64,000 nt of DNA from Luteibacter sp. Sphag1AF (GTDB lineage Bacteria > Pseudomonadota > Gammaproteobacteria > Xanthomonadales > Rhodanobacteraceae), in NCBI RefSeq assembly GCF_014192715.1, contig NZ_JACHYH010000001.1, positions 682,001-746,000 on the forward strand. Direction: 5' to 3'. A program made the translations under genes and the position numbers. The notes beneath the pieces were generated by a model. The model was not told the DNA's origin. It did not search any database and saw only the letters and a list, made by a program, of their open reading frames with translations. Shown piece by piece: positions 1 through 6,814 of this stretch. Numbering within the stretch: the stretch's first letter is position 1; every line of letters begins with the position of its first letter.

Positions 1-263
1 TCCGTGTCGTCGCGCTGCGTGCGGACGTCACCAGCTGCCTGCATGCCGTGCACGCGATAGCGGGTGCCGGCAGGCACCGGCCCGTTGCTCAGACGCAAGG
101 CCACCCCATCCATGGCCGCATTGTCGAAGCCCGGCAGCGCCAGCGTGCTCCGCACGTCGGTCGCGAGCACGCGGCCTGACGCCGCGTCCACATCAACCCA
201 TTCCGCCTCCAGCGTGGGCGCAATGTCGAGCAGGAGGGAAAGAGCGGTGGCGTAGTCGATCAT
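1..263 (-). CDS. moeA: Molybdopterin molybdenumtransferase MoeA, N-terminal part (cut by window edge)
   Basis: MoeA inserts molybdate into adenylylated molybdopterin in the last step of molybdenum cofactor synthesis, in the cytoplasm. The reverse complement from an ATG at 263 reads about 87 residues with no stop. It contains the family hallmark LPGFDNAAMDG (family form LPxFDNSAMDGYA) near residues 40-50, after a helix-rich start. The rest lies beyond position 1. The assignment rests on the motif and its distance from the start. An unrelated gene with this motif is unlikely. Confidence 0.85.
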   Translation of the reverse strand, partial: MIDYATALSLLLDIAPTLEAEWVDVDAASGRVLATDVRSTLALPGFDNAAMDGVALRLSNGPVPAGTRYRVHGMQAAGDVRTQRDDT

Positions 264-321
264 GGCGCAAGATTAGCGCGGGCTGATGGTTGTTGTGCAT
301 GTGGCACGGCAAAGACGTCAG

Positions 322-370
322 GGCAGCGAGCTTGCCCGCGATGGGTGCTTGCCAGACGGCAAGCACCCAT
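322..370. repeat. REP-like sequence with 13-bp perfect hairpin
   Basis: A CGAGCTTGCCCGCG core like those at 24.9, 49.2 and 60.1 kb abuts a perfect inverted repeat: 341-353 pairs with 358-370 around a 4-base loop. It lies just past the stop codon of the elongation factor gene and between that gene and moeA. No T-run follows on either strand, so it fits a REP-type 3' end stabiliser better than a classical terminator. Confidence 0.6.
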
Positions 371-377
371 CCACTAC

Positions 378-2447
378 TTACGCCTGCTTCCTCACCAAAG
401 CAGGTTGACCCTGCGCCGGTCGGTACGCCGCAAACGCCACAGTGGCCGACGCGCGGCCCTGGCTCAACGAACGCAAGGATGTGGTGTAACCATCCAGTTG
501 CGCCAGCGGCACCTCCGCCTCGATATCCGTGCGGCCGGCTTCGTCCGCAAGGCCCGTCACCTGACCGCCACGGCGTTGCAGATCGCCCAGCACGTCGCCC
601 ACTGCCACGCCGGGAGCACTGACCGATACCCGCATCACAGGCTCCAGCACCACTGTACCGGTCGCTTCCAGCGCCGCACGCACGCCAAGCTGAGCGGCAC
701 GGTGGAACGCCATCTCGCTGGAGTCCACCGCATGCGCCTGACCATCCAGCACCGTGACCTTGACGCCAACCACCGGATACCCGCGCGGCCCATCCTGCAA
801 CGCAGAGAGAATGCCCTTCTCCACCGCTGCCTGGAACGCCTTGGGAATGACGCCACCGGTCGTCTTGTCTTCAACCACGCTACCTTCGCCTGCATGCGGC
901 GACACCGACAACACCACGCGCGCGAACTGACCACTGCCACCGGTCTGCTTGGCTACCTTGCCTTCCACGGCGCCGGAGTCACGGGCGGGCGTCTCCTGAT
1001 AAGCCACCCGCGGCGAGCCCGTGCGCACAGCCACATCCCATTCACGACGCAGGCGCTCGACCATCACGTCCAGATGCAGCTCACCCATGCCCCATACCAG
1101 CGTTTCGCCGGTATCCGGATCGGTGCTCACGCGGAAAGACGGATCTTCCTGCGCCAGCCGTGCCAGTCCATTGCCAAGGCGAAGCAGATCGGACGACCGC
1201 TCCGGTGACAGACGCCATGCCAGCACCGCCGGCTGCGCTTCGATCGCTTCCAGTCGCAGGCGGTGATCGGTGGCCGTGAGCGTTTCGCCCGTGGCCACAT
1301 CCTTCCAGCCTGCAATGGCCACGATGTCGCCAGCCTCCGCCACCTCGATGGCCTCGGTGTCTTCCGCACGCAACACGGCCAGCCGCCCGATGCGCTGCAC
1401 GCGATCCGTACCGCTGCGCCACACCTGATCGCCCACGTGCAGCCGTCCGGCATACAGGCGGACAAACGCCAGCGGGCCATGCGCCTGATTGACGACCTTG
1501 AAGACGAGCGCCGCCAGCGGTGCATCCGCATCAGGTGCCACCGTTTCGTCAGCGTCCTGACCATGAGCAACCACCGCCGGCCGATCTGCAGGTGAGGGCA
1601 GATAAGCGACGAACGCATCCAGCAACGGCTCAACACCGATGTTGCGGAACGCGGAGCCGGGCAACACGGGCGAACCCTTGCCAGCCAGCGTGGCGCGACG
1701 AAGCGCCGCCGTCAGCATGGCGGCGTCGACGGGACGCTCTTCCACGTAAGCGTCCAGCACCACATCGTCGTGCTCGGCCACCGATGCGACGAGCGCCTGA
1801 CGTTGCGCGCCGTACGCTTCGCGCGCGGCCGCCGTCCACGCAGACACCTGCGGCTTGCCGGCCGCATCCCAGTGCCACGTGCGCTCACCGACCAGATCAA
1901 CGAGTGCCACCATCTGCTCGTCCTCAACCACCGGACGCGCGACAGCCCACACCGTTGCCCCCAGACGCTCGTGCATCTGCGCCAGCACAGCGTCGTAGTC
2001 GGCACCAGGACGGTCCATCTTGTTGACGAACGCCATCAGCGGCACGCCGTGTCGACGTGCCTGGCGCCACACCGTTTCCGATTGTGGCTGCACACCGGCC
2101 ACCGCGGAGAACACGGCAACGGCACCATCCAGCACGCGCAGTGAACGCTCTACCTCAATGGCAAAGTCGATATGCCCCGGGGTGTCGATCAGCGTCAGCC
2201 GATGAGGCTTTCCGCCAACGGGCGTCCATTCGGCCTGCACGGCGGCAGCGCCGATGGTGATGCCGCGCTCGCGCTCCAGTTCCATGTGGTCGGTGGTGGT
2301 CGCGCCATCGTGTACTTCGCCGGTGCGGTGAATCGCGCCCGCCTTGAAAAGAAGGCGTTCGGTCAGCGTGGTTTTGCCTGCGTCGACGTGCGCGATGATG
2401 CCGAGGTTGCGGCGACGTTCAACGGGAATAAGGGGACGGGTACTCAT
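378..2447 (-). CDS. fusA: Elongation factor G (EF-G, second/stand-alone type)
   Basis: Translational GTPase of 689 residues that drives ribosomal translocation or recycling. All G motifs are present: AHVDAGKTT near residue 17, the switch region ending ERERGITI, DTPGH, and NKMD. EF-G domains II-V follow to the C terminus (GGVIPKAF and a late EPVMRVSV-like strand). The ATG at 2447 is chosen because AGGAA lies about 10 bases upstream; the longer frame to 2489 has no comparable site. It stands alone between moeA and a regulatory leader, not in a str operon with rpsL/rpsG/tuf, so it is likely an extra EF-G copy. It could instead be the only fusA if the housekeeping operon is split. Confidence 0.88.
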   Translation of the reverse strand: MSTRPLIPVERRRNLGIIAHVDAGKTTLTERLLFKAGAIHRTGEVHDGATTTDHMELERERGITIGAAAVQAEWTPVGGKPHRLTLIDTPGHIDFAIEVERSLRVLDGAVAVFSAVAGVQPQSETVWRQARRHGVPLMAFVNKMDRPGADYDAVLAQMHERLGATVWAVARPVVEDEQMVALVDLVGERTWHWDAAGKPQVSAWTAAAREAYGAQRQALVASVAEHDDVVLDAYVEERPVDAAMLTAALRRATLAGKGSPVLPGSAFRNIGVEPLLDAFVAYLPSPADRPAVVAHGQDADETVAPDADAPLAALVFKVVNQAHGPLAFVRLYAGRLHVGDQVWRSGTDRVQRIGRLAVLRAEDTEAIEVAEAGDIVAIAGWKDVATGETLTATDHRLRLEAIEAQPAVLAWRLSPERSSDLLRLGNGLARLAQEDPSFRVSTDPDTGETLVWGMGELHLDVMVERLRREWDVAVRTGSPRVAYQETPARDSGAVEGKVAKQTGGSGQFARVVLSVSPHAGEGSVVEDKTTGGVIPKAFQAAVEKGILSALQDGPRGYPVVGVKVTVLDGQAHAVDSSEMAFHRAAQLGVRAALEATGTVVLEPVMRVSVSAPGVAVGDVLGDLQRRGGQVTGLADEAGRTDIEAEVPLAQLDGYTTSLRSLSQGRASATVAFAAYRPAQGQPALVRKQA

Positions 2448-2608
2448 GGTGAAAACGTTCCTGTGACAAGACGCCAGGGGCCGGATCAAATCGAATGGAA
2501 AGCGAGATCAACCCGGATGGCCTTCACGTTGCCCCTGGCGGGTACGCGATCAGCCGCGGGACTCGCGGGAGGTCTTCATGGCACGTGTGCTCCGGTGGGA
2601 AAAAGAAC

Positions 2609-2632
2609 AAAAAAAAGCACCCTTGCGGGTGC
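2609..2632 (-). terminator. Rho-independent terminator, probable attenuator of the EF-G gene
   Basis: On the minus strand AGCACCC, a GCAA loop and GGGTGCT are followed by eight T residues. It lies between the leader ORF (stop at 2666) and the EF-G start (2447), inside the mRNA leader and not behind a gene. The left arm (complement of 2625-2632) is exactly complementary over 8 nt to a leader ORF segment at 2699-2706, giving an alternative anti-terminator pairing. Confidence 0.75.
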
Positions 2633-2665
2633 TTTTGAGTAAGGACGGCCGATGACGACGGAGAT

Positions 2666-2764
2666 TTATCCGTTGTCACCGCCCCGCCGCCGACGCACGC
2701 ACCCGCGCTGCGCCTGCGAAACAGGCGATACGTGGTGAATCAGTATGTGCAGCGTGCGGCTCAT
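2666..2764 (-). CDS. Putative 32-residue leader peptide upstream of EF-G
   Basis: A short frame starts at an ATG at 2764, with AAGGA 12 bases upstream, and ends TAA at 2666. It begins MSRTLHILIHH and ends with a run of four arginines (three CGG codons) and GGDNG. It precedes the attenuator-like terminator by 33 nt. Its codons for Arg-Gly-Cys contain the 8-nt sequence that can pair with the terminator's left arm. No homologue is recognised. The reading as a leader peptide is inference from position and pairing; translation is unproven. Confidence 0.5.
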   Translation of the reverse strand: MSRTLHILIHHVSPVSQAQRGCVRRRRGGDNG

Positions 2765-2809
2765 GGGGATATCGGGTCCTTGGGTTGCGGCGAAGACTAC
2801 GCCTCTTTT

Positions 2810-2838
2810 TTAGTAGTTGCAATATGCAACTTAATTAA
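2810..2838 (-). promoter_or_regulatory. Candidate promoter with palindromic operator filling the spacer
   Basis: On the minus strand TTAATT (2833-2838) and TACTAA (2810-2815) are separated by exactly 17 bp. The spacer is almost entirely the inverted repeat AGTTGC-N5-GCAACT at 2815-2831. A palindrome across the spacer suggests a dimeric repressor, MarR or TetR style. Downstream lie the leader ORF, the terminator and the EF-G gene. No regulator gene is adjacent. Confidence 0.5.
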
Positions 2839-2862
2839 CAGACCCCGCCCCTAGGGAAGCGA

Positions 2863-3100
2863 TTAAGCCATCACGTAACCGCCCGACTTCATTCCCAGCC
2901 CGCTGTGGCCACCCAGGGCAATCGGCACGTAGTGCTTGCCGTTCACCTGACGGGACATGGGGCTGGCCTGACCACCGGCCGGCAGACGGGCCTGCCAGAT
3001 GACTTTGCCGGTGCTTTCATCCACGGCGCGCAGCCAGTGGTCGGCGGTGGCACCGATGAATACGAGCCCTGCCACCCTGTTGCCGCCGAAATCGAAGCAA
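2863..3100 (-). pseudogene. C-terminal remnant of a PQQ-dependent (glucose/quinate-type) membrane dehydrogenase
   Basis: About 75 residues match the last blade of the Gcd/QuiA quinoprotein family: GLVFIGAT, then LRAVDESTGKVIW, LPAGGQASPM and a final ALGGHSGLGMKSG. The parent protein has roughly 700-800 residues, so about 90 % is missing. The frame reads back only to a TGA near 3115, and recognisable similarity ends near 3100, just before the palindrome ahead of the aldo-keto reductase. The last few residues also end earlier than usual. It looks like a decaying fragment left by a deletion. A GTG at 3075 could start translation, but a 70-residue beta-propeller scrap should not function. Confidence 0.75.
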
Positions 3101-3101
3101 C

Positions 3102-3118
3102 ATGAAGGCGTCCTTCAT
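3102..3118. promoter_or_regulatory. 17-bp palindrome upstream of the aldo-keto reductase
   Basis: ATGAAGG, CGT, CCTTCAT forms a perfect 7-bp inverted repeat 67 bp before the reductase start, in the short gap after the dehydrogenase remnant. It is a candidate operator; no matching regulator is next to it. Confidence 0.35.
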
Positions 3119-3184
3119 TTGAATTTGCGCGACCAGCGGAGCCATCATGCCTGCCTTCCCGCTCGCTCCATCAGGACGGCTCCC

Positions 3185-4165
3185 ATGGAATACACGAAGC
3201 TTGGCCGCAGTGGACTGGACGTGTCGCGCATCGTCCTTGGCTGCATGACCTATGGTGTTCCGGATCGCGGAAACCACGCCTGGACGCTGGACGAGGCAAC
3301 CAGCCGGCCCTTTCTGCGCAAGGCGCTGGATCTGGGCATCAACACGTTTGATACGGCAAATTCCTACTCCGACGGCACCTCCGAAGAGATCGTCGGTCGC
3401 GCCCTGAAGGACTTCGCTCCCCGCGATGAAGTGGTTATCGCCACGAAGACGTTCTTTCCGATGCGCAAGGGTCCCAATGGCGGTGGCCTGTCGCGCAAGG
3501 CCATTATGCATTCGGTGGATGCGAGCCTTGGCAGGCTTGGCACCGACTATGTCGACCTGTTGCAGATACACCGCTACGACCACACCACGCCGATTGAAGA
3601 AACCCTTGAAGCACTGCACGACGTGGTGAAGGCAGGCAAAGCGCGCTACATCGGCGCGTCGTCGATGTTTACCTGGCAGTTCGCGCAGATGGTCTACACG
3701 TCACGACTGCATGGCTGGACGGAGTTCGTCAGCATGCAGGATCACCTGAACCTGATTCAGCGTGAAGAAGAGCGGGAGATGCTGCCGTTCTGCGAGGACG
3801 AAGGCATCGCGGTACTTCCGTGGAGCCCCCTGGCGCGCGGCCGGCTCACGCGCGATGCGGACGCCAGCAGCACGCGGCAGACCTCGGACAACTATGGCAG
3901 CACGCTTTACAACGGGGCGGAGGCATCGGATCGTGCGGTGATTGAAGCGGTGGCCAAAGTGGCAGCCAATCGTGGCGTGCCCCGCGCGCAGATTGCCCTG
4001 GCCTGGGTGCTGAACAAGCCGGAGGTCACAGCGCCGATCATTGGCGCATCAAAACCCCATCATCTTGACGATGCGGTGGCCTCGCTGGACATCGTGCTGT
4101 CGCCTGAGGAAACCGCGATGCTGGAACGCCCGTACGTGCCGCATGCCGTAGTGGGATTCCAATAG
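3185..4165 (+). CDS. Aldo/keto reductase
   Basis: A 326-residue NADPH-dependent oxidoreductase of the AKR superfamily, in the YajO/AKR11-13-like group by its MEYTKLGRSGLDVSRIVLG start. Catalytic tetrad residues are visible in order: Asp in NTFDTANSY, Tyr in the same segment, Lys in VIATK and His in LQIHRYD. NADP-binding PLARGRLTR and the late PIIGASKPHHLDDAV complete the barrel. The ATG at 3185 matches the family N terminus; the frame upstream to 2999 runs through the dehydrogenase remnant and is spurious. The substrate cannot be inferred. The gene is followed after 38 bp by the CHAD gene. Confidence 0.9.
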   Translation: MEYTKLGRSGLDVSRIVLGCMTYGVPDRGNHAWTLDEATSRPFLRKALDLGINTFDTANSYSDGTSEEIVGRALKDFAPRDEVVIATKTFFPMRKGPNGGGLSRKAIMHSVDASLGRLGTDYVDLLQIHRYDHTTPIEETLEALHDVVKAGKARYIGASSMFTWQFAQMVYTSRLHGWTEFVSMQDHLNLIQREEEREMLPFCEDEGIAVLPWSPLARGRLTRDADASSTRQTSDNYGSTLYNGAEASDRAVIEAVAKVAANRGVPRAQIALAWVLNKPEVTAPIIGASKPHHLDDAVASLDIVLSPEETAMLERPYVPHAVVGFQ

Positions 4166-4203
4166 CTCCCCATCGCCTCTCCATTTCGCCTACCATCGGT
4201 GCC

Positions 4204-5010
4204 ATGCCTACCGAAAAAATCGACATCGGCCCTTTGCTGGCCGACCTCGCCGCCAGCGAGGCTCGCGCGCTTACGCGCGACCTGGGTCGCTCACGTGACA
4301 GGCACAAGGCCATTCATGAAGCCCGCAAGGCAGTACGCAGGTTGCGTGCGGTGCTGCATATCGGGCTGGAGCGTTTCGACGATCACGCTACCGCTGTGGA
4401 CCGCAGCCTCCGCGCGCTGGGCCGTGGGCTGTCCACGTTGCGCGATGCACACGTCGCCGTCGTTACCGCAAAAACGCTGGTGGGCGAAGCGAAGCCCTCC
4501 GAGCGCGCCGCCTGGAACGCCGCGATTACGGCACTCGAACTACGCCGTGACGGCATGCTGACCGAGTCGCTGCGCCTGGACCCGGAGTTTCGCCGGCGCA
4601 TCGCACGCGTGCAGCGAGCCGCAGATGCCATCGCGGCCATGCCGTGGAAGAAGGTGAGGAAGAAAGATGTACGCAGCGCACTGACGTACAGCTCCAAGCG
4701 CGTGCATCGCGCGGCGGAGCGGGCCAGAGAGGAAGGCACCGCCGCGCTCGTGCACGACTGGCGCCGCCGAGTACGTCGCGAACGGTTGCAATTGCAGGCA
4801 CTTCACACGCTGCGCAAGCGCGGCGGCGTGCAGGTGGAGCGGGTCAACGAATCCCCCGCCTCCATCCGCAAGCTCACCCGTATTGCCGATCAGCTTGGCT
4901 GGCAGCAGGATCTGCGCCTGTTGAAAAACGGGCTGCGTGCCGTGGACATCGAAGTGGACGAAGCCGTGCTGGGCACCGTGCGTCACGCCATCGCCGAATC
5001 GCGTACCTGA
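4204..5010 (+). CDS. CHAD domain-containing protein
   Basis: A 268-residue, Arg/Lys- and His-rich all-helical protein. The conserved CHAD pattern HEARKAVRRLRAVL is near residues 37-50, and a second half-domain follows (VHDWRRRVRRERLQLQAL near 180-200). CHAD domains carry basic surfaces that bind inorganic polyphosphate; some members localise to polyphosphate granules. No CYTH triphosphatase domain is fused here. The 3' end overlaps the convergent glycosyltransferase gene by 28 bp. Function beyond polyphosphate binding is unknown. Confidence 0.8.
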   Translation: MPTEKIDIGPLLADLAASEARALTRDLGRSRDRHKAIHEARKAVRRLRAVLHIGLERFDDHATAVDRSLRALGRGLSTLRDAHVAVVTAKTLVGEAKPSERAAWNAAITALELRRDGMLTESLRLDPEFRRRIARVQRAADAIAAMPWKKVRKKDVRSALTYSSKRVHRAAERAREEGTAALVHDWRRRVRRERLQLQALHTLRKRGGVQVERVNESPASIRKLTRIADQLGWQQDLRLLKNGLRAVDIEVDEAVLGTVRHAIAESRT

Positions 5011-6284
5011 CGCCTTCGCAGCACCGACTCCACCGCGTCAGCCGCGTGCGAAGCACCTTCTTCACGAAGAATGACCCGGGCGAAGGCATGCGCGCGCTGA
5101 GTCAGCGCTTCGTCGTCCAGCAGCCGGCCAAGTTTCTTCACCACGCGTGACGCCCGATAGCGGCGCGCAGGCAACACATCGGCCACACCCAGCCGGACGA
5201 GCCTCGCTGCATTGTCCGGCTGGTCGAATCCGTGCGGCACAACCAGCATCGGCCGACCAGCGCGCAATGCCTCCTGGGAGGTGCCCACGCCACCATGGTG
5301 AATCACCACCGCGGCACGCGAGAACAGCGGTGCGTGAGGGGCGTACTCCGTCACGAAGACATCGACCGCCTGTGCACCCAGCCGCGCCGTCATTGCTTCG
5401 GACCCGGTCAACAGCACCGCACGACGCTTCAGACGCTTTGCCGCACCGAGGCTTTCCCGCAGAAACTGCTCGCCCGCATGCACCGCGACCGAGCCCAGGG
5501 TGAACACCAGTGGCGGCGAACCCGCGTCCAGAAAATGTGCGAGCCCGGCGGGCAAGGCGGCAGGCAGGCCCGTGCGGCGGCAGAAGCCGGTGATCGTCGT
5601 GTGGGCCGGCATATCCGGTGTAATCGAGCCCAGCAGGGGCGAGTACATGGCCAGCACGCCATCGCGCGCATGCTGGCCGCCGTGAAACGGATCGCCCGAT
5701 GCCGACACGGCCGGCAATCCAAGTGTCTGCCGGAACGCGCGGACGGGTGCGGTCCATGCCGCCGTCACGCGCTCTGCCGTGCGGCGCAACCACTGGCCAT
5801 GCCGTACGGATGCCCTGAAGAAATGGTCGAGCACGCGCATGCCCGTGGCCGGCGGATCGTAGGCAGAGATGAACACGGCGGGCGACAGCGCGGCAGACAT
5901 CCAGGCCACCGGCAGGGTTTCCCCAAGAATGTGCCCGGCAAACGCCAGCGTCGAAGTAATCACCATATCGGCGTCCCGACAGGCCGGCAACAGCAACGCG
6001 TAACTCGCCGCCACATCGTCCGCAGCCAGGTCACGCACGACAAAGCGTGGCCCTCGAAGGGGATGGAAGGCCCGCGCAAAGAAAGCTTCCGGGTCCTCGG
6101 GCATCGGCACGTCGGTAGCGCGCGCAAACGTGAGGCCAGCCCGCTCGACAGCCTCCTGATGCACGGGATGAGTGGCGACAGTGACCCGATGGCCACGTCG
6201 CGCAAGCTGCTGACCCAAGGCCAGAAAAGGAAAGAGATCCCCTTCAGAACCCACAGTGACAACCACAATCCGGGCAGATTCCAC
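4983..6284 (-). CDS. UGT-family glycosyltransferase (GT1, nucleotide-sugar dependent)
   Basis: A 433-residue GT-B enzyme. The N-terminal domain starts with IVVVTVGSEGDLFPFLALGQQLARRGHRVT, as in macrolide, zeaxanthin and rhamnosyl transferases. The C-terminal donor-binding signature HHGGVGTSQEALRAGRPMLVVPHGFDQPDNA is near residues 325-355. It transfers a sugar to a small hydrophobic acceptor, perhaps a glycolipid or secondary metabolite; the acceptor is not predictable. The start is a GTG at 6284. It is monocistronic and divergent from the B12 riboswitch-metE unit. No biosynthetic partner is nearby. Confidence 0.8.
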   Translation of the reverse strand: MESARIVVVTVGSEGDLFPFLALGQQLARRGHRVTVATHPVHQEAVERAGLTFARATDVPMPEDPEAFFARAFHPLRGPRFVVRDLAADDVAASYALLLPACRDADMVITSTLAFAGHILGETLPVAWMSAALSPAVFISAYDPPATGMRVLDHFFRASVRHGQWLRRTAERVTAAWTAPVRAFRQTLGLPAVSASGDPFHGGQHARDGVLAMYSPLLGSITPDMPAHTTITGFCRRTGLPAALPAGLAHFLDAGSPPLVFTLGSVAVHAGEQFLRESLGAAKRLKRRAVLLTGSEAMTARLGAQAVDVFVTEYAPHAPLFSRAAVVIHHGGVGTSQEALRAGRPMLVVPHGFDQPDNAARLVRLGVADVLPARRYRASRVVKKLGRLLDDEALTQRAHAFARVILREEGASHAADAVESVLRRRQVRDSAMA

Positions 6285-6387
6285 GCGAGCCCCGTACTAC
6301 GACAAAGGCCTGATCCTCGCACGGTAAACGTCTACGTAGCGTTTGACTTTGGACGTCCAGAGGTCTAACTTTCGCCGCGTTGACGGT

Positions 6388-6419
6388 CTTCATCTCTATA
6401 TTCGGATATAGAGATGAAG
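6388..6419. promoter_or_regulatory. 32-bp perfect palindrome at the metE promoter (candidate met-regulon operator)
   Basis: Arms of 14 bp (6388-6401 and 6406-6419) flank TCGG. It begins 3 bp after a TTGACG -35-like box at 6380-6385, so it covers the expected -10 and start region, and ends where the riboswitch begins. Half-site pattern CATCTnTnnAT is shared with the metF palindrome at 29.96 kb. It resembles long ATC/GAT palindromes bound by ArsR-family regulators such as SahR. That identity is inference. Confidence 0.55.
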
Positions 6420-6592
6420 CTAAGAGGGAAGCCGGTGGGAATCCGGCGCTGCCCCGCAGCGGTATGTGGAAACGAACCTTGTCAGGGGTTATTCCCCGGC
6501 ACTGGGCCTTCATGGGTCCGGGAAGCGACAGGGTAAGGTGGTGCTTTCCCCCTTAAGCACCGTGTCCACGAGCCCGAAGACCTGCCGCCGAC
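6420..6592 (+). ncRNA. Cobalamin (B12) riboswitch controlling metE
   Basis: The adenosylcobalamin riboswitch core is recognisable: AAGAGGGAAGCCGGTG, then ATCCGGCGCTGCCCCGCAGC, a later TCATGGGTCCGGGAAG segment, and the 3' box GAGCCCGAAGACCTGCC ending about 6587. It sits about 220 nt ahead of the B12-independent methionine synthase gene, a classic arrangement in which B12 shuts off metE so that MetH takes over. The 6593-6814 stretch is the probable expression platform. It holds several GC-rich inverted repeats, but I cannot assign the switching helices by eye. Confidence 0.93.
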
Positions 6593-6814
6593 CGAAGAAG
6601 GCCGCTGCCGTCATGGGCGGTTGCCTTCTGGTCCGACCTGGGTTCGTGCCTTGCAACCCGAGGGCACTACCGGTTCGCCCGCGGGGGCGAAGGTCGACGG
6701 TCACACCGCCATGGCATGCGACTTGGGTCTTGCCCTCACCGGGCAGGGCGTAGCTGTGTGTCGATGACGGTCAGCCGCCCTTCCCTCCTCTTTCTTTCAA
6801 AGAGGATGCAACTC

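Noticed and set aside
345..1208. Long plus-strand frame opposite the EF-G gene
   Set aside because: Arg/His-rich shadow of the EF-G gene in GC-rich DNA; no RBS or family likeness.
2999..3184. N-terminal extension of the aldo-keto reductase
   Set aside because: It would run through the dehydrogenase remnant and the palindrome; the family N terminus starts at 3185.
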